Shown: piece after piece, positions 14,673 to 21,809 of the stretch
Layout: every line of letters starts with the position of its first letter
How positions within the stretch are numbered: position 1 is the stretch's first letter
Virus record (IMG/VR): IMGVR_UViG_3300030331_002773
Location: 1 to 26,988 of that record
DNA length: 26,988 nucleotides
Source: a virus
Reading direction: 5' to 3' (one strand)
The notes under the pieces: generated by a model
The model's database searches: none
Told to the model about the DNA's origin: nothing
The model's input: only the letters and a program-made list of their open reading frames with translations
Made by a program: the position numbers and the translations under genes

Positions 14673-15637
14673 ATTTTTTTCCAAGTATTGAATTTAAGTT
14701 TTGCTTTTAATCCAGAGAATGTATTTAATTTTAACACACTCTTTACGTCATGTCCACCTAAGATCATGTCATTAATGTCCTTTTCCTCAATATTCTGAGG
14801 CCAAATGACTACTTTCTCTCCTCGATCAATGACTTTGGAGATTCTGTTGTTGATTTCTCGATTGCGAGGTTCGTTATCAAAAACCCAAATATGATCGCTC
14901 CAACCAAACGACCCAATATCAAGATCGGAGCCGCACATAGCAACCGAGTTTTCCACGAATGAGGAATCGAAAGGCCCTTCGAGAATATAAATGGGTTTTT
15001 CTGTATCAACTTCATCAAGTCCATATATTTTAGGGGCATCCTCATCTAACATGATAGTAATATATTTAACAGAATTAGGGCCTAGAGATCTTCCCTGTAC
15101 TCCAATTAGTTGATTTTCATATATTAACGGTATAATTATGCGTGGTTCATCATATGTTATGTCATCAAACTTTGTGACTAAGGTATTTACCCACTTTTTA
15201 AAAGTATCTGTGTAATAAAATTTAGATGGATTTATATTTCTTTTCTCTAGATATTGCTTTGATATCTCATTTTCTGATGCTTTTGGTAAATCTAACTTTG
15301 GTTTAAACTTTGGTGGTTCAAAGTTAAACTTAGGTTGTTCTACTACAAAATTACGACCGGTATGACCATCCTTAAACTTCTCAAAGGCATATTGTTTATG
15401 CACATAAGGGTCTACAGTCTTTAAAAAGTTGTTTAAAGACATCGATGCACCACAATTATGGCACTTAAAGTTAACATTTGTCTTAACTGCGTACAAATAT
15501 CCCCTAGTTTTACTCTTATTCTTCTTTGAGTCACCACAAATAGGACATCTAAAATTGTAAAGGTTTGATTTTACTTTTTTAAATTTTTGTAGTTTAGGTG
15601 ATACGAGTCCAATAAATTTAGAATCAACGTGATCCAT
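14669..15637 (-). CDS. T4 gp61-like DNA primase
   Basis: A 322-aa primase. The N-terminal zinc ribbon is CPICGDSKKN followed about 22 residues later by CHNCG, used for template recognition. The Toprim-like catalytic core shows YILEGPFDSSF (Glu), MCGSDL and IWVFDNEPRN (acidic metal ligands), and a later NIEEKDINDM segment. Length and motif order match T4 gp61 (342 aa) and its cyanophage relatives. It lays down RNA primers on the lagging strand with the gp41-like helicase whose gene lies at the right of the window. It overlaps the upstream 133-aa gene by 14 bases and nrdA by 4. Confidence 0.9.
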   Translation of the reverse strand: MDHVDSKFIGLVSPKLQKFKKVKSNLYNFRCPICGDSKKNKSKTRGYLYAVKTNVNFKCHNCGASMSLNNFLKTVDPYVHKQYAFEKFKDGHTGRNFVVEQPKFNFEPPKFKPKLDLPKASENEISKQYLEKRNINPSKFYYTDTFKKWVNTLVTKFDDITYDEPRIIIPLIYENQLIGVQGRSLGPNSVKYITIMLDEDAPKIYGLDEVDTEKPIYILEGPFDSSFVENSVAMCGSDLDIGSFGWSDHIWVFDNEPRNREINNRISKVIDRGEKVVIWPQNIEEKDINDMILGGHDVKSVLKLNTFSGLKAKLKFNTWKKI

Positions 15638-16025
15638 TCACAAAAGCGACTACTGGTTGTATTGTAACACTACTTGCAGAATTAAACAACGGCTTTATCA
15701 TTCTTAACGCTTGTGGGTTAGATATTACGACTACTGCTGCCAACGCTCCGATAGCAGACCAAACTCTCCGTTCCAATACTGATAATCTTGCACGAATGAT
15801 GTCATGATCCCCGTCCATTTTATCACGGAGTTCGTCGATTTTAGTAAAGAGTATTCCGTCAATCTCTTCTTGCTTTGATATTTTCTCTTCATGGACTGCA
15901 AGCATCTTACTCACATTAGTATTTACCTCTGCAATTTTTTCGATTGCAGAATCAAGTTTGCCTACAAATTGTTCTAATACTTCTTGCTTCTGTTCTAGAA
16001 TGGCAACTTTTATTTCTTCATCCAT
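15624..16025 (-). CDS. Coiled-coil membrane protein, unknown function (133 aa)
   Basis: A 133-aa protein. Residues 1-85 are a long amphipathic, charged helix with heptad-like spacing (QKQEVLEQFVGKLDSAIEK and following), then a hydrophobic segment at about 88-103 (VWSAIGALAAVVVI) and a short external or periplasmic tail. The layout, coiled coil plus one C-terminal membrane span, recalls XhlA-type phage proteins and holin-associated proteins, but no sequence signature proves that. It overlaps the 66-aa gene by 8 bases and the primase by 14, so expression is coupled with both. Recognised as a cyanophage-type protein; function not known. Confidence 0.7.
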   Translation of the reverse strand: MDEEIKVAILEQKQEVLEQFVGKLDSAIEKIAEVNTNVSKMLAVHEEKISKQEEIDGILFTKIDELRDKMDGDHDIIRARLSVLERRVWSAIGALAAVVVISNPQALRMIKPLFNSASSVTIQPVVAFVNGSR

Positions 16026-16218
16026 CGCTTTCTAGATCCCCGGCCGAGACCGATAATTTTTTTTTTCTCCTCACTTTTCCCATTACGGGATCAAAACCTG
16101 CTGTTGGCCCTTTGGCATCTGCCTTAGAACTAAATCCTGGCTTTCCTGTGGTGCTACCAGTTGACATCATTTCTTCACGAATGATGCTGATAATCTTATC
16201 TAGCGGTGTTTTTTTCAT
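16018..16218 (-). CDS. Small basic conserved phage protein (66 aa)
   Basis: A 66-aa protein beginning MKKTPLDKIISIIREEMMS, an amphipathic helix, then a Gly/Ser/Thr-rich linker and GPTAGFDPVMGKVRRKKK, a phrase I associate with small marine phage proteins of unknown role. Strongly basic C-terminal half. It overlaps the 131-aa gene by 23 bases and the 133-aa gene by 8. No function can be named. Confidence 0.65.
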   Translation of the reverse strand: MKKTPLDKIISIIREEMMSTGSTTGKPGFSSKADAKGPTAGFDPVMGKVRRKKKLSVSAGDLESDG

Positions 16219-16591
16219 TGTAATCCCGATAGAGTTCCTTTAAACAGTCCACATCAACCTGTACATCATGCATGCTTGTTCTTGGATACTCAGGCATCCT
16301 GTTCAAGAATATGACAAAACTTTTCATTGTATCCCACAATTCTCTATCAATTTTGAAAAAGAGCATTGGAGTAGTTGCTTCACCCCAAATGTTGTAAAGC
16401 ACTATAAAATGATTTAGTAAAAGATGAGATTTGAGAACACCAGTGTTCTTATACCTCTTCAATAATCTTTTAATGTATTTGAAGTGGTTTAAATCCTTAT
16501 CGAAGTCATCTTTTGTGACAGCTTGCGGATTTTCATAATTTTTAATTGCAAATAAGAGGAAGTTATCCTCATTCAATTCATCAAATCTCAT
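16196..16591 (-). CDS. Conserved phage protein, unknown function (131 aa)
   Basis: A 131-aa, all-helical-looking soluble protein: MRFDELNEDNFLLFAIKNY at the start, then FKYIKRLLKRY, LLNHFIVLYNIWGEATTPML and a C-terminal CLKELYRDY. It is typical in length and style of a conserved protein carried by T4-like cyanophages, but I know no function for that family. It lies 13 bases after the 183-aa putative virion gene, so it probably shares the late promoter upstream of that gene. No Shine-Dalgarno sequence is evident. Confidence 0.7.
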   Translation of the reverse strand: MRFDELNEDNFLLFAIKNYENPQAVTKDDFDKDLNHFKYIKRLLKRYKNTGVLKSHLLLNHFIVLYNIWGEATTPMLFFKIDRELWDTMKSFVIFLNRMPEYPRTSMHDVQVDVDCLKELYRDYNEKNTAR

Positions 16592-16604
16592 GTTATGTCA
16601 TAGA

Positions 16605-17156
16605 TTAGTTTGCGTCTTCAATGTTTGGATATGATGGTGTGTTACCTGTGGTTATACCCGACAATGCACAGAATATTTCTTTCTTTACTCTTAGTTCACC
16701 ACTTGTATCCACGTATGTTGTAACTCCAACCCAACCAACACCAGTTTCGTATACAGTTCCAGCAGCGTCTTCAGCACCTGCTTTAGCTACACCGTAAACA
16801 TGTGATGAGTAATCAGAGTTTCTCTCGCTAAATTGACTGTTACCAGACACGAATTTAGGTGATTGTGATACAGAAAATGTAGTTGCTGCGATTGCTGCAC
16901 CACTTAATCCTGCAGTAGATGCTATTGATAATGATGTTGTGCTTGCGATACTCGCGACCACCGCGTCTCCAAAGTAGACACCTCCTTCGGTCTTAACACC
17001 AAAACTTATAACGTCACCCTCTTGAACTTGGCCACTTTCACCAAATTGACCACCCAATACACCAGATCCTGCTGCCCCAGTTACAGTCTTGGTTGCGTAG
17101 TTTACACTGACTGATCCAGCGGCTCCAACGTTGTCCTTGTTTCCCCAAAGTGCCAT
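16605..17156 (-). CDS. Putative virion structural protein (183 aa)
   Basis: A 183-aa protein rich in Gly, Ser, Ala, Val and Thr with very few basic residues, beginning MALWGNKDNVGAAGSVSVNY. Alternating short hydrophobic strands and turns (VSFG-, VVASIAS-, SLSIAS-like units) suggest a beta-rich fold, as in phage surface or fibre proteins. The N-terminal MALWGN start is shared by a protein family in T4-like cyanophages that I believe is structural, but I cannot cite proteomics for it. Late expression is supported by GATAAATA at 17195-17188 and a good AAGGA site five bases before the ATG. Function as a virion component is inference. Confidence 0.6.
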   Translation of the reverse strand: MALWGNKDNVGAAGSVSVNYATKTVTGAAGSGVLGGQFGESGQVQEGDVISFGVKTEGGVYFGDAVVASIASTTSLSIASTAGLSGAAIAATTFSVSQSPKFVSGNSQFSERNSDYSSHVYGVAKAGAEDAAGTVYETGVGWVGVTTYVDTSGELRVKKEIFCALSGITTGNTPSYPNIEDAN

Positions 17157-17187
17157 GTTTTTCCTTCTGAATTTCTTTGCTAATGAA

Positions 17188-17195
17188 TATTTATC
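17188..17195 (-). promoter_or_regulatory. T4-like late promoter octamer upstream of the 183-aa gene
   Basis: The minus strand reads GATAAATA, matching the NATAAATA form of the T4-like late promoter. A start near 17181 would give a leader of about 25 bases containing the AAGGA ribosome-binding site of the 183-aa gene. It lies immediately after a perfect hairpin, a tidy terminator-promoter boundary. Confidence 0.6.
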
Positions 17196-17215
17196 AAACT
17201 GTAATCTTACAGTTT
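17196..17215 (-). terminator. Perfect inverted repeat after the 64-aa gene
   Basis: AAACTGTAA and TTACAGTTT, nine complementary bases separated by two, form a hairpin of at least eight pairs with a four-base loop. It begins within the TAA stop of the 64-aa gene and ends one base before the late promoter octamer. There is no long U-tract, so termination strength is doubtful; mRNA end protection or processing is possible. Confidence 0.5.
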
Positions 17216-17408
17216 ATCTGGCCACAATTGCCTTTTCTACTTGCTCTAAGAGTTTGTCATCCATGTCAGTTTTTGTTAATTTAACTGCCTTTTTAAGGAT
17301 AACTAAACACACTTCGATAAGTTTTTCTCCAAGTTCCTCATTTTCTGGAATCTTGTTTACAGCATCGGATATGATCTTTGATGCAAATGGTAGTAGAAAT
17401 GATAGCAT
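17214..17408 (-). CDS. Small conserved phage protein, unknown function (64 aa)
   Basis: A 64-aa protein, probably two helices. The first 20 residues (MLSFLLPFASKIISDAVNKI) are hydrophobic to amphipathic and could contact a membrane; the rest has KLIEVCLVILKKAVKL and a charged C-terminus. AGG stands nine bases upstream of the ATG. It follows the 770-aa gene by 30 bases, in a gap containing TATAAT-like sequence that is too AT-rich to interpret. No domain recognised. Confidence 0.65.
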   Translation of the reverse strand: MLSFLLPFASKIISDAVNKIPENEELGEKLIEVCLVILKKAVKLTKTDMDDKLLEQVEKAIVAR

Positions 17409-17438
17409 AATAATTACCTGAACTTCATATTATATAGG

Positions 17439-19751
17439 TCAGCAGTTCCAACGTCTTCTTGCTTGTCTTAATCTGCTGTTAGGATCTTTCGCTGCTTTTG
17501 GAAACTTCTTCATCTGCCCTGCACTTCTGGCACAATAACTCTTTCTTCTATTAGCAGCTTTACTACCTTTTTTAAGTTTAGATGGTTTTGTTGTCACTGC
17601 AGTTTTAAGTTTAGATCCGGGATTACGACGACGATATGCTTCCACACCTTTTTGTGTCATTCCAGCACCAGATTTTGTGGGTCTTTTGTGCCCTGACTTG
17701 ACACTCATACCCTTCATATCATCCTCGTAAACGTGCTCTACTTCTTCTTTCCTAGTTTTTTTTTTCTTTACGCAGTTTGGATATCTCTTTCCAAACATAG
17801 TCTTCATACCTTTCTTTTCATAACCAGGCCAACATTTCTCTTGAAACTGCATGAATGAGATACCATCTCTTTCAAACTCTTCTTTACGACTATTACCCCA
17901 GTTTGCAGCACCCACCTTACGACACTTGACTAATGCACCTGATGCGTATGCAGATGGCCACACAGAATATCTTGACTTAACCTTGTGATAGCAAGCATCT
18001 TTAGATCCACTACCCTTGCCTTTCTTGTCCTTTGCTTCATACTGTACCTCATCATTTAATTTATTTCCAACCATTGTGCCTCTTTTTGTTGGTTCAAACG
18101 GTTTTCTTTTAGGATTATTTTTTGCATATTCAGCATCTGCTTTCTTTCTTGCAGGTGTATTCAGGTACCCTCCCTGTTTTTTATACGAACCTACACCCCC
18201 ATCACCTCTGTCAACCATTTTCCCACCTACATTAACATATTTTTCACTCACCCCTGCTTTTCTTAATGTTTTTGCTTGTTTAGAATGCATTGCAACTGCC
18301 TTGTCAAGTTGTGCTGGAATTGCATTTGCTGCTTTTCCTGCATCTTTCTTTACCTCATCAGAGTCTCTTAATCTTTTTGCCTGACTCTTATGTAATGCAA
18401 CTGCTTTATCAAGTTCTGCTGGAATTTTATTTACAGATGCACCGTAATGTCTCTCCGAAAGTTTCTTTTTGTTTCTGAGATATGCTTGTAGGGTTGGATT
18501 CTTGGTTTTAACTTCCATACCAGCCCTCCTTGCTGCTTTGTTACCTGATCCCCTATCAGTTTCTGTAGGAATGTTTTTGATTGCTGCCTGTGCAGTAGGA
18601 GGATGAATTGATGCTAATTTTGCTTTTCTCGATACTCCTTTTCCACCGTATGCTTCGTTCATTTTCTTTTTGGGGTCAGTTGATACCATTGTGGGTTTTG
18701 CTGCACCTGTTTTTTGAGGTTGACCGGGATCAGCGGCCCTCTTTCTTCTTGCAGCACTGTCTCTTTCTTTGTCACTCATTGATCTTCTTTTTGCAGAAGA
18801 TACACATTTAGGGGTTGTTTTTTGTCCGGGTTGGCGAGCACATGGTTTCCCATCATACTTACCACCAACTTGAACCCATCCTCTAACTTTACGTCCTGAC
18901 TTGGTGGTTCCACTAGATTTACCAAACCAATCACGTAAACCCTCTTCACTCACATCTTTAGGTTTTTTACCCCTCTTTTTCATATTTATTGCAATCGCAG
19001 CTTGTTGAGCAGGGTTTGCTGCTTCATTCATCTTCTTAGTTTTCTTCTTCATCGTATTGATAAACTTACGATAAACGGCCGCTTCAGAGGTTTTACCCAT
19101 CTCTCTCGCCCTTTGTTCCATAGCAACAGCCGCTTGAATTTTATGAGCATGTGATCGAGAAGAATTCCTGATCTTTGAGACAGATGCTTTAGCAGTAGCC
19201 ACGTCCTTAAAACCAAGTCCATGTATAGTTCCTTTAGGATTTTCATCAGTATATAAATCGGAGTGTTTTTTAGATCCCGCTGGTTGACCGGGTTTTCGAG
19301 GAATACGAGGGTTTGATTCCTCTTTCATACCCTTACCATATGTCTTACATGGAGTCTGACCACAACCACAATTATTTTCTTTTACTTCCTTACTGTCAAG
19401 ATAATCTGCAGCAGTATCTAAGTAATCAGATGCCTTTGTTATCTTTGATTGAACCCATGCTTTAAAATTTTTCTTACTACGTGAATGTTTCTCAATTCTT
19501 TTTGATGCTCTACCAGCAGTTTTTAGTTGATTACGAATCATCTCTGGTTCATGATCACCATTTTTTTCTTCCTTTGTAACCTTTTTCTCAGGAAGACCCT
19601 TATGTTTTGTTGATGCAAACTTTTTTACATCACTCTTCTTCATATCTGCAGCTGCCTTTGCAGTCTCAGGTGTAGTCGGTGTTTGCTCACCCTTTTGAAT
19701 CGCACGGACGATTCCAAAAAACTTTTGTTGTTTCTTAGATAATGCTGGCAT
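17439..19751 (-). CDS. Very basic multi-module phage protein (770 aa)
   Basis: A Lys/Arg-rich protein built from short modules separated by disordered linkers, each of which I recognise from other marine phage proteins. Residues 1-57 (KKQQKFFGIVRAIQKG to FASTKHKGLP) are DUF3008-like. At 161-235 lies KKHSDLYTDENPKG to AHKIQAAVAMEQRA. At 271-345 is WFGKSS, a GWVQVGGKYDGKPCARQPG block with two Cys, and the SMSDKERDSAARRK segment. The 35-residue tandem repeats follow at 443-500. At 584-620 is DACYHKVKSRYSVWPSAYAS, and at 639-661 CWPGYEKKGMK to YPNCVKKK. The C-terminus (680-770) is DUF6321-like, ending DPNSRLRQARRRWNC. Paired Cys in most modules suggest metal binding. Its ATG overlaps the 685-aa stop (TAATG). 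A head-interior or DNA-binding role is possible; function unknown. Confidence 0.7.
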   Translation of the reverse strand: MPALSKKQQKFFGIVRAIQKGEQTPTTPETAKAAADMKKSDVKKFASTKHKGLPEKKVTKEEKNGDHEPEMIRNQLKTAGRASKRIEKHSRSKKNFKAWVQSKITKASDYLDTAADYLDSKEVKENNCGCGQTPCKTYGKGMKEESNPRIPRKPGQPAGSKKHSDLYTDENPKGTIHGLGFKDVATAKASVSKIRNSSRSHAHKIQAAVAMEQRAREMGKTSEAAVYRKFINTMKKKTKKMNEAANPAQQAAIAINMKKRGKKPKDVSEEGLRDWFGKSSGTTKSGRKVRGWVQVGGKYDGKPCARQPGQKTTPKCVSSAKRRSMSDKERDSAARRKRAADPGQPQKTGAAKPTMVSTDPKKKMNEAYGGKGVSRKAKLASIHPPTAQAAIKNIPTETDRGSGNKAARRAGMEVKTKNPTLQAYLRNKKKLSERHYGASVNKIPAELDKAVALHKSQAKRLRDSDEVKKDAGKAANAIPAQLDKAVAMHSKQAKTLRKAGVSEKYVNVGGKMVDRGDGGVGSYKKQGGYLNTPARKKADAEYAKNNPKRKPFEPTKRGTMVGNKLNDEVQYEAKDKKGKGSGSKDACYHKVKSRYSVWPSAYASGALVKCRKVGAANWGNSRKEEFERDGISFMQFQEKCWPGYEKKGMKTMFGKRYPNCVKKKKTRKEEVEHVYEDDMKGMSVKSGHKRPTKSGAGMTQKGVEAYRRRNPGSKLKTAVTTKPSKLKKGSKAANRRKSYCARSAGQMKKFPKAAKDPNSRLRQARRRWNC
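18252..18425 (-). repeat. 35-residue tandem repeat inside the 770-aa gene
   Basis: Residues 443-465 and 478-500 repeat the pattern IPAxLDKAVAxHxxQAKxLR with a 105-base period. The DNA copies (18425-18357 and 18320-18252) are similar but diverged, so the duplication is not recent. A degenerate third start, IPTETDRGSG, lies further upstream near residue 394. Confidence 0.7.
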
Positions 19752-21808
19752 TATTTTTTACCCACATCCATGATGGCACCTTTACCATACTTTTTCCTAA
19801 TATCTGCTTTTACAATGTCAAGTGCAGATCTACCCTTTGCTGCTTTTTGTGCAGCAGTCATGCCTTTTGATGGTTTTTCTGGTCTTCTTGGCATGGTTGT
19901 TGCATCTTTCTTATCAGGTGAACTTGGATCACCACCAGCCATTGCTATACGATCTTTATAATGATCATACTCCTCTTCTGGAATATAATCCTCTCTCGTT
20001 GTCATTGCCTTTGCTTTTTGTTTCACTCGATCACCAATTGATGTAGCAACCATTTTCATTCTCTTACCTGCTGAGTACGGATTTTCTTTTTGTTCCCTTC
20101 TCTTCGTTTCTGCCTTAATCGCAGACATCTTTAATTTATTTGAAATAGCACTACGTTTGCTACCCATTCTTGGCTTTGGATTTGTTTTATCAATCGCACG
20201 AGCAACTCTTAATCTTACACCAACTCTCGGATTACCATATTCATCAAGTTGTTCACCTTCTGGTTCATATTGATCAAGCATTTTTAAGGCATCACGAGTG
20301 CTTTTATTCATCAATCCAGTTCCACTTTTCTTTGCATCTTTAATTGCATTTACACCTCTTTGAAAGTTACTACCACCACTTGATGAGGAGGAATTTGAGG
20401 TTGCAGGAGATTTACTTAATGCTTGTTTTACTACTCTATTACCATGCATTGTGCCGAGTTTTGATGATATTCTTTGAGTTGCGAACGCAAGAGCCCCTAA
20501 ACCTGCTAATTTACCAAAAACTTCATCAACTTGTTCACCTTCTGGTTCATAAGATGCTGTAATATCCTCACCACCAGTTTGTCTTACTGCCTGTAATTTA
20601 CGAAGTAATACTTGTTTTTTTAATTGTCTCTGACGAAGTTGTTTTGATTTTAATTGTGGATCATCCTCTTTGGTTTCACCATTCATCTCAACAATCTCTA
20701 AAACTTCACCACCAATCTCCTCAACTGCCTCACCTAACTTTGGATTGATTATAATTTTATTCTTTACTTTCTTTTCTTTTACTTCTTTTTCCATCTGCTC
20801 TTCATCAGCTTCCCATACATAATCCTCTCTCCAATTAGAAAGTGCTTCCATTTTAACTTTTGTTTTCACACCACGTTTTGCCTTATGTTCTTCTCTCCTC
20901 TTGGTTATAAGTTCACCTCTTGTTGCATCTTTTGTAACCTTCTTTCCAGTCAATGGATCAGGTAACTCGCCAGATGTCCCAAACTTTCTTTTATTTCTGA
21001 TTGTTGCTTTACCATAAGTTGAAGCACCTGCCTCATACTTTGCTTCTAACTGTACCTCTTCTGCTCTTGATCTAGCAACAGCTGGGTCTTTACTATTAGG
21101 TGAAGTGCTATCAAAAGCGGGATTGTTTCTAGCAGCTTGAGATTGTGATGCTCTTTGTTTTTCTAGTTTCTTTGCTCTCTTATCAAGAAAATCTTTCATG
21201 ACACCAGATGGTTTGCCAGATCCTTTTGCCATACCTGTTTCAGCAAACGCTTCACCCATCTCTCTTTTCTTCTTCGCAACTTTAAGTGCCTGTAATCTAT
21301 CAAGAGCTGCACTTAACTTTGCTTTCTTCTTCATGTTAGATGGTCTCATTGATTGAGATACTGCTTCATCAACTTCCACTTCCTCTAATGATTCGTGAGT
21401 AAACTTCATGCCCTTAGTTGCTTTATCCTTAAGTGCCTGACGTTTCTTGGGATCCATATTCTTTTCATAGTTTGCCAACTTTTTAGCATAACTAGGATCA
21501 TCCATTTTTTTAATTAACTTTCTATCTCCTTTGTTAGGGCCTGTATATTCAACTCCTTCTCTTGCAGTTCTTGCAGCGTTTGCAAAATCTTGTGATGATG
21601 GTGCTCCTTTGTCACCTTTCTTTCTCATTTTACCACCACGTTTTCTCTTTGCATGAATGTTGGCATAAAGACCAGCACCCTCATCAACATCTTCACCTTC
21701 ATGAGGAATAGTATTACCATCTACGTCTTTCTTATGATGCTCACTGATCTGTGAAAGATAGACCTCAGATATCTTGTTTAATGGGTTTGGGGATATTCCT
21801 TGTGGCAT
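19751..21808 (-). CDS. Very basic low-complexity phage protein (685 aa)
   Basis: A Lys-rich, largely disordered protein with short recognisable blocks: GLYANIHAKRKRGGKMRKKG near residue 46 followed by KGAPSSQDFANAARTA (a block seen in phage and algal-virus proteins, perhaps DUF5872), MDDPSYAKKLANYEKNMD, and acidic VDEA-type spacers. Two YEPEGEQ(V/L)DE repeats are followed by FGKLAGLGALAF and YGNPRVGVRLRVARAI; the C-terminus is basic. Overlapping CATAAATA and AATAAATA octamers upstream (21837-21826) suggest late expression. It precedes the similar 770-aa gene with one-base overlap, so the two are probably co-produced. A virion-internal or DNA-binding function would fit charge and timing but is not shown. 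Confidence 0.65.
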   Translation of the reverse strand: MPQGISPNPLNKISEVYLSQISEHHKKDVDGNTIPHEGEDVDEGAGLYANIHAKRKRGGKMRKKGDKGAPSSQDFANAARTAREGVEYTGPNKGDRKLIKKMDDPSYAKKLANYEKNMDPKKRQALKDKATKGMKFTHESLEEVEVDEAVSQSMRPSNMKKKAKLSAALDRLQALKVAKKKREMGEAFAETGMAKGSGKPSGVMKDFLDKRAKKLEKQRASQSQAARNNPAFDSTSPNSKDPAVARSRAEEVQLEAKYEAGASTYGKATIRNKRKFGTSGELPDPLTGKKVTKDATRGELITKRREEHKAKRGVKTKVKMEALSNWREDYVWEADEEQMEKEVKEKKVKNKIIINPKLGEAVEEIGGEVLEIVEMNGETKEDDPQLKSKQLRQRQLKKQVLLRKLQAVRQTGGEDITASYEPEGEQVDEVFGKLAGLGALAFATQRISSKLGTMHGNRVVKQALSKSPATSNSSSSSGGSNFQRGVNAIKDAKKSGTGLMNKSTRDALKMLDQYEPEGEQLDEYGNPRVGVRLRVARAIDKTNPKPRMGSKRSAISNKLKMSAIKAETKRREQKENPYSAGKRMKMVATSIGDRVKQKAKAMTTREDYIPEEEYDHYKDRIAMAGGDPSSPDKKDATTMPRRPEKPSKGMTAAQKAAKGRSALDIVKADIRKKYGKGAIMDVGKK
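20240..20551 (-). repeat. 30-base direct repeat inside the 685-aa gene
   Basis: The segments 20240-20269 and 20522-20551 are identical except for one base (C or G at the ninth position) and encode the YEPEGEQ(V/L)DE motif. The offset is 282 bases, a whole number of codons. Near identity at DNA level suggests a recent duplication or gene conversion of this acidic spacer. Confidence 0.75.
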
Positions 21809-21809
21809 G

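Noticed and set aside
14672-14684. TTG start for nrdA four codons upstream
   Set aside because: The ATG at 14672 makes an ATGA overlap with the primase stop and has GGA upstream; the TTG adds only four residues outside the family's conserved part.
17409-17438. TATAAT-like sequence before the 64-aa gene
   Set aside because: The 30-base gap is too AT-rich to be informative and no -35 element or late octamer accompanies it.
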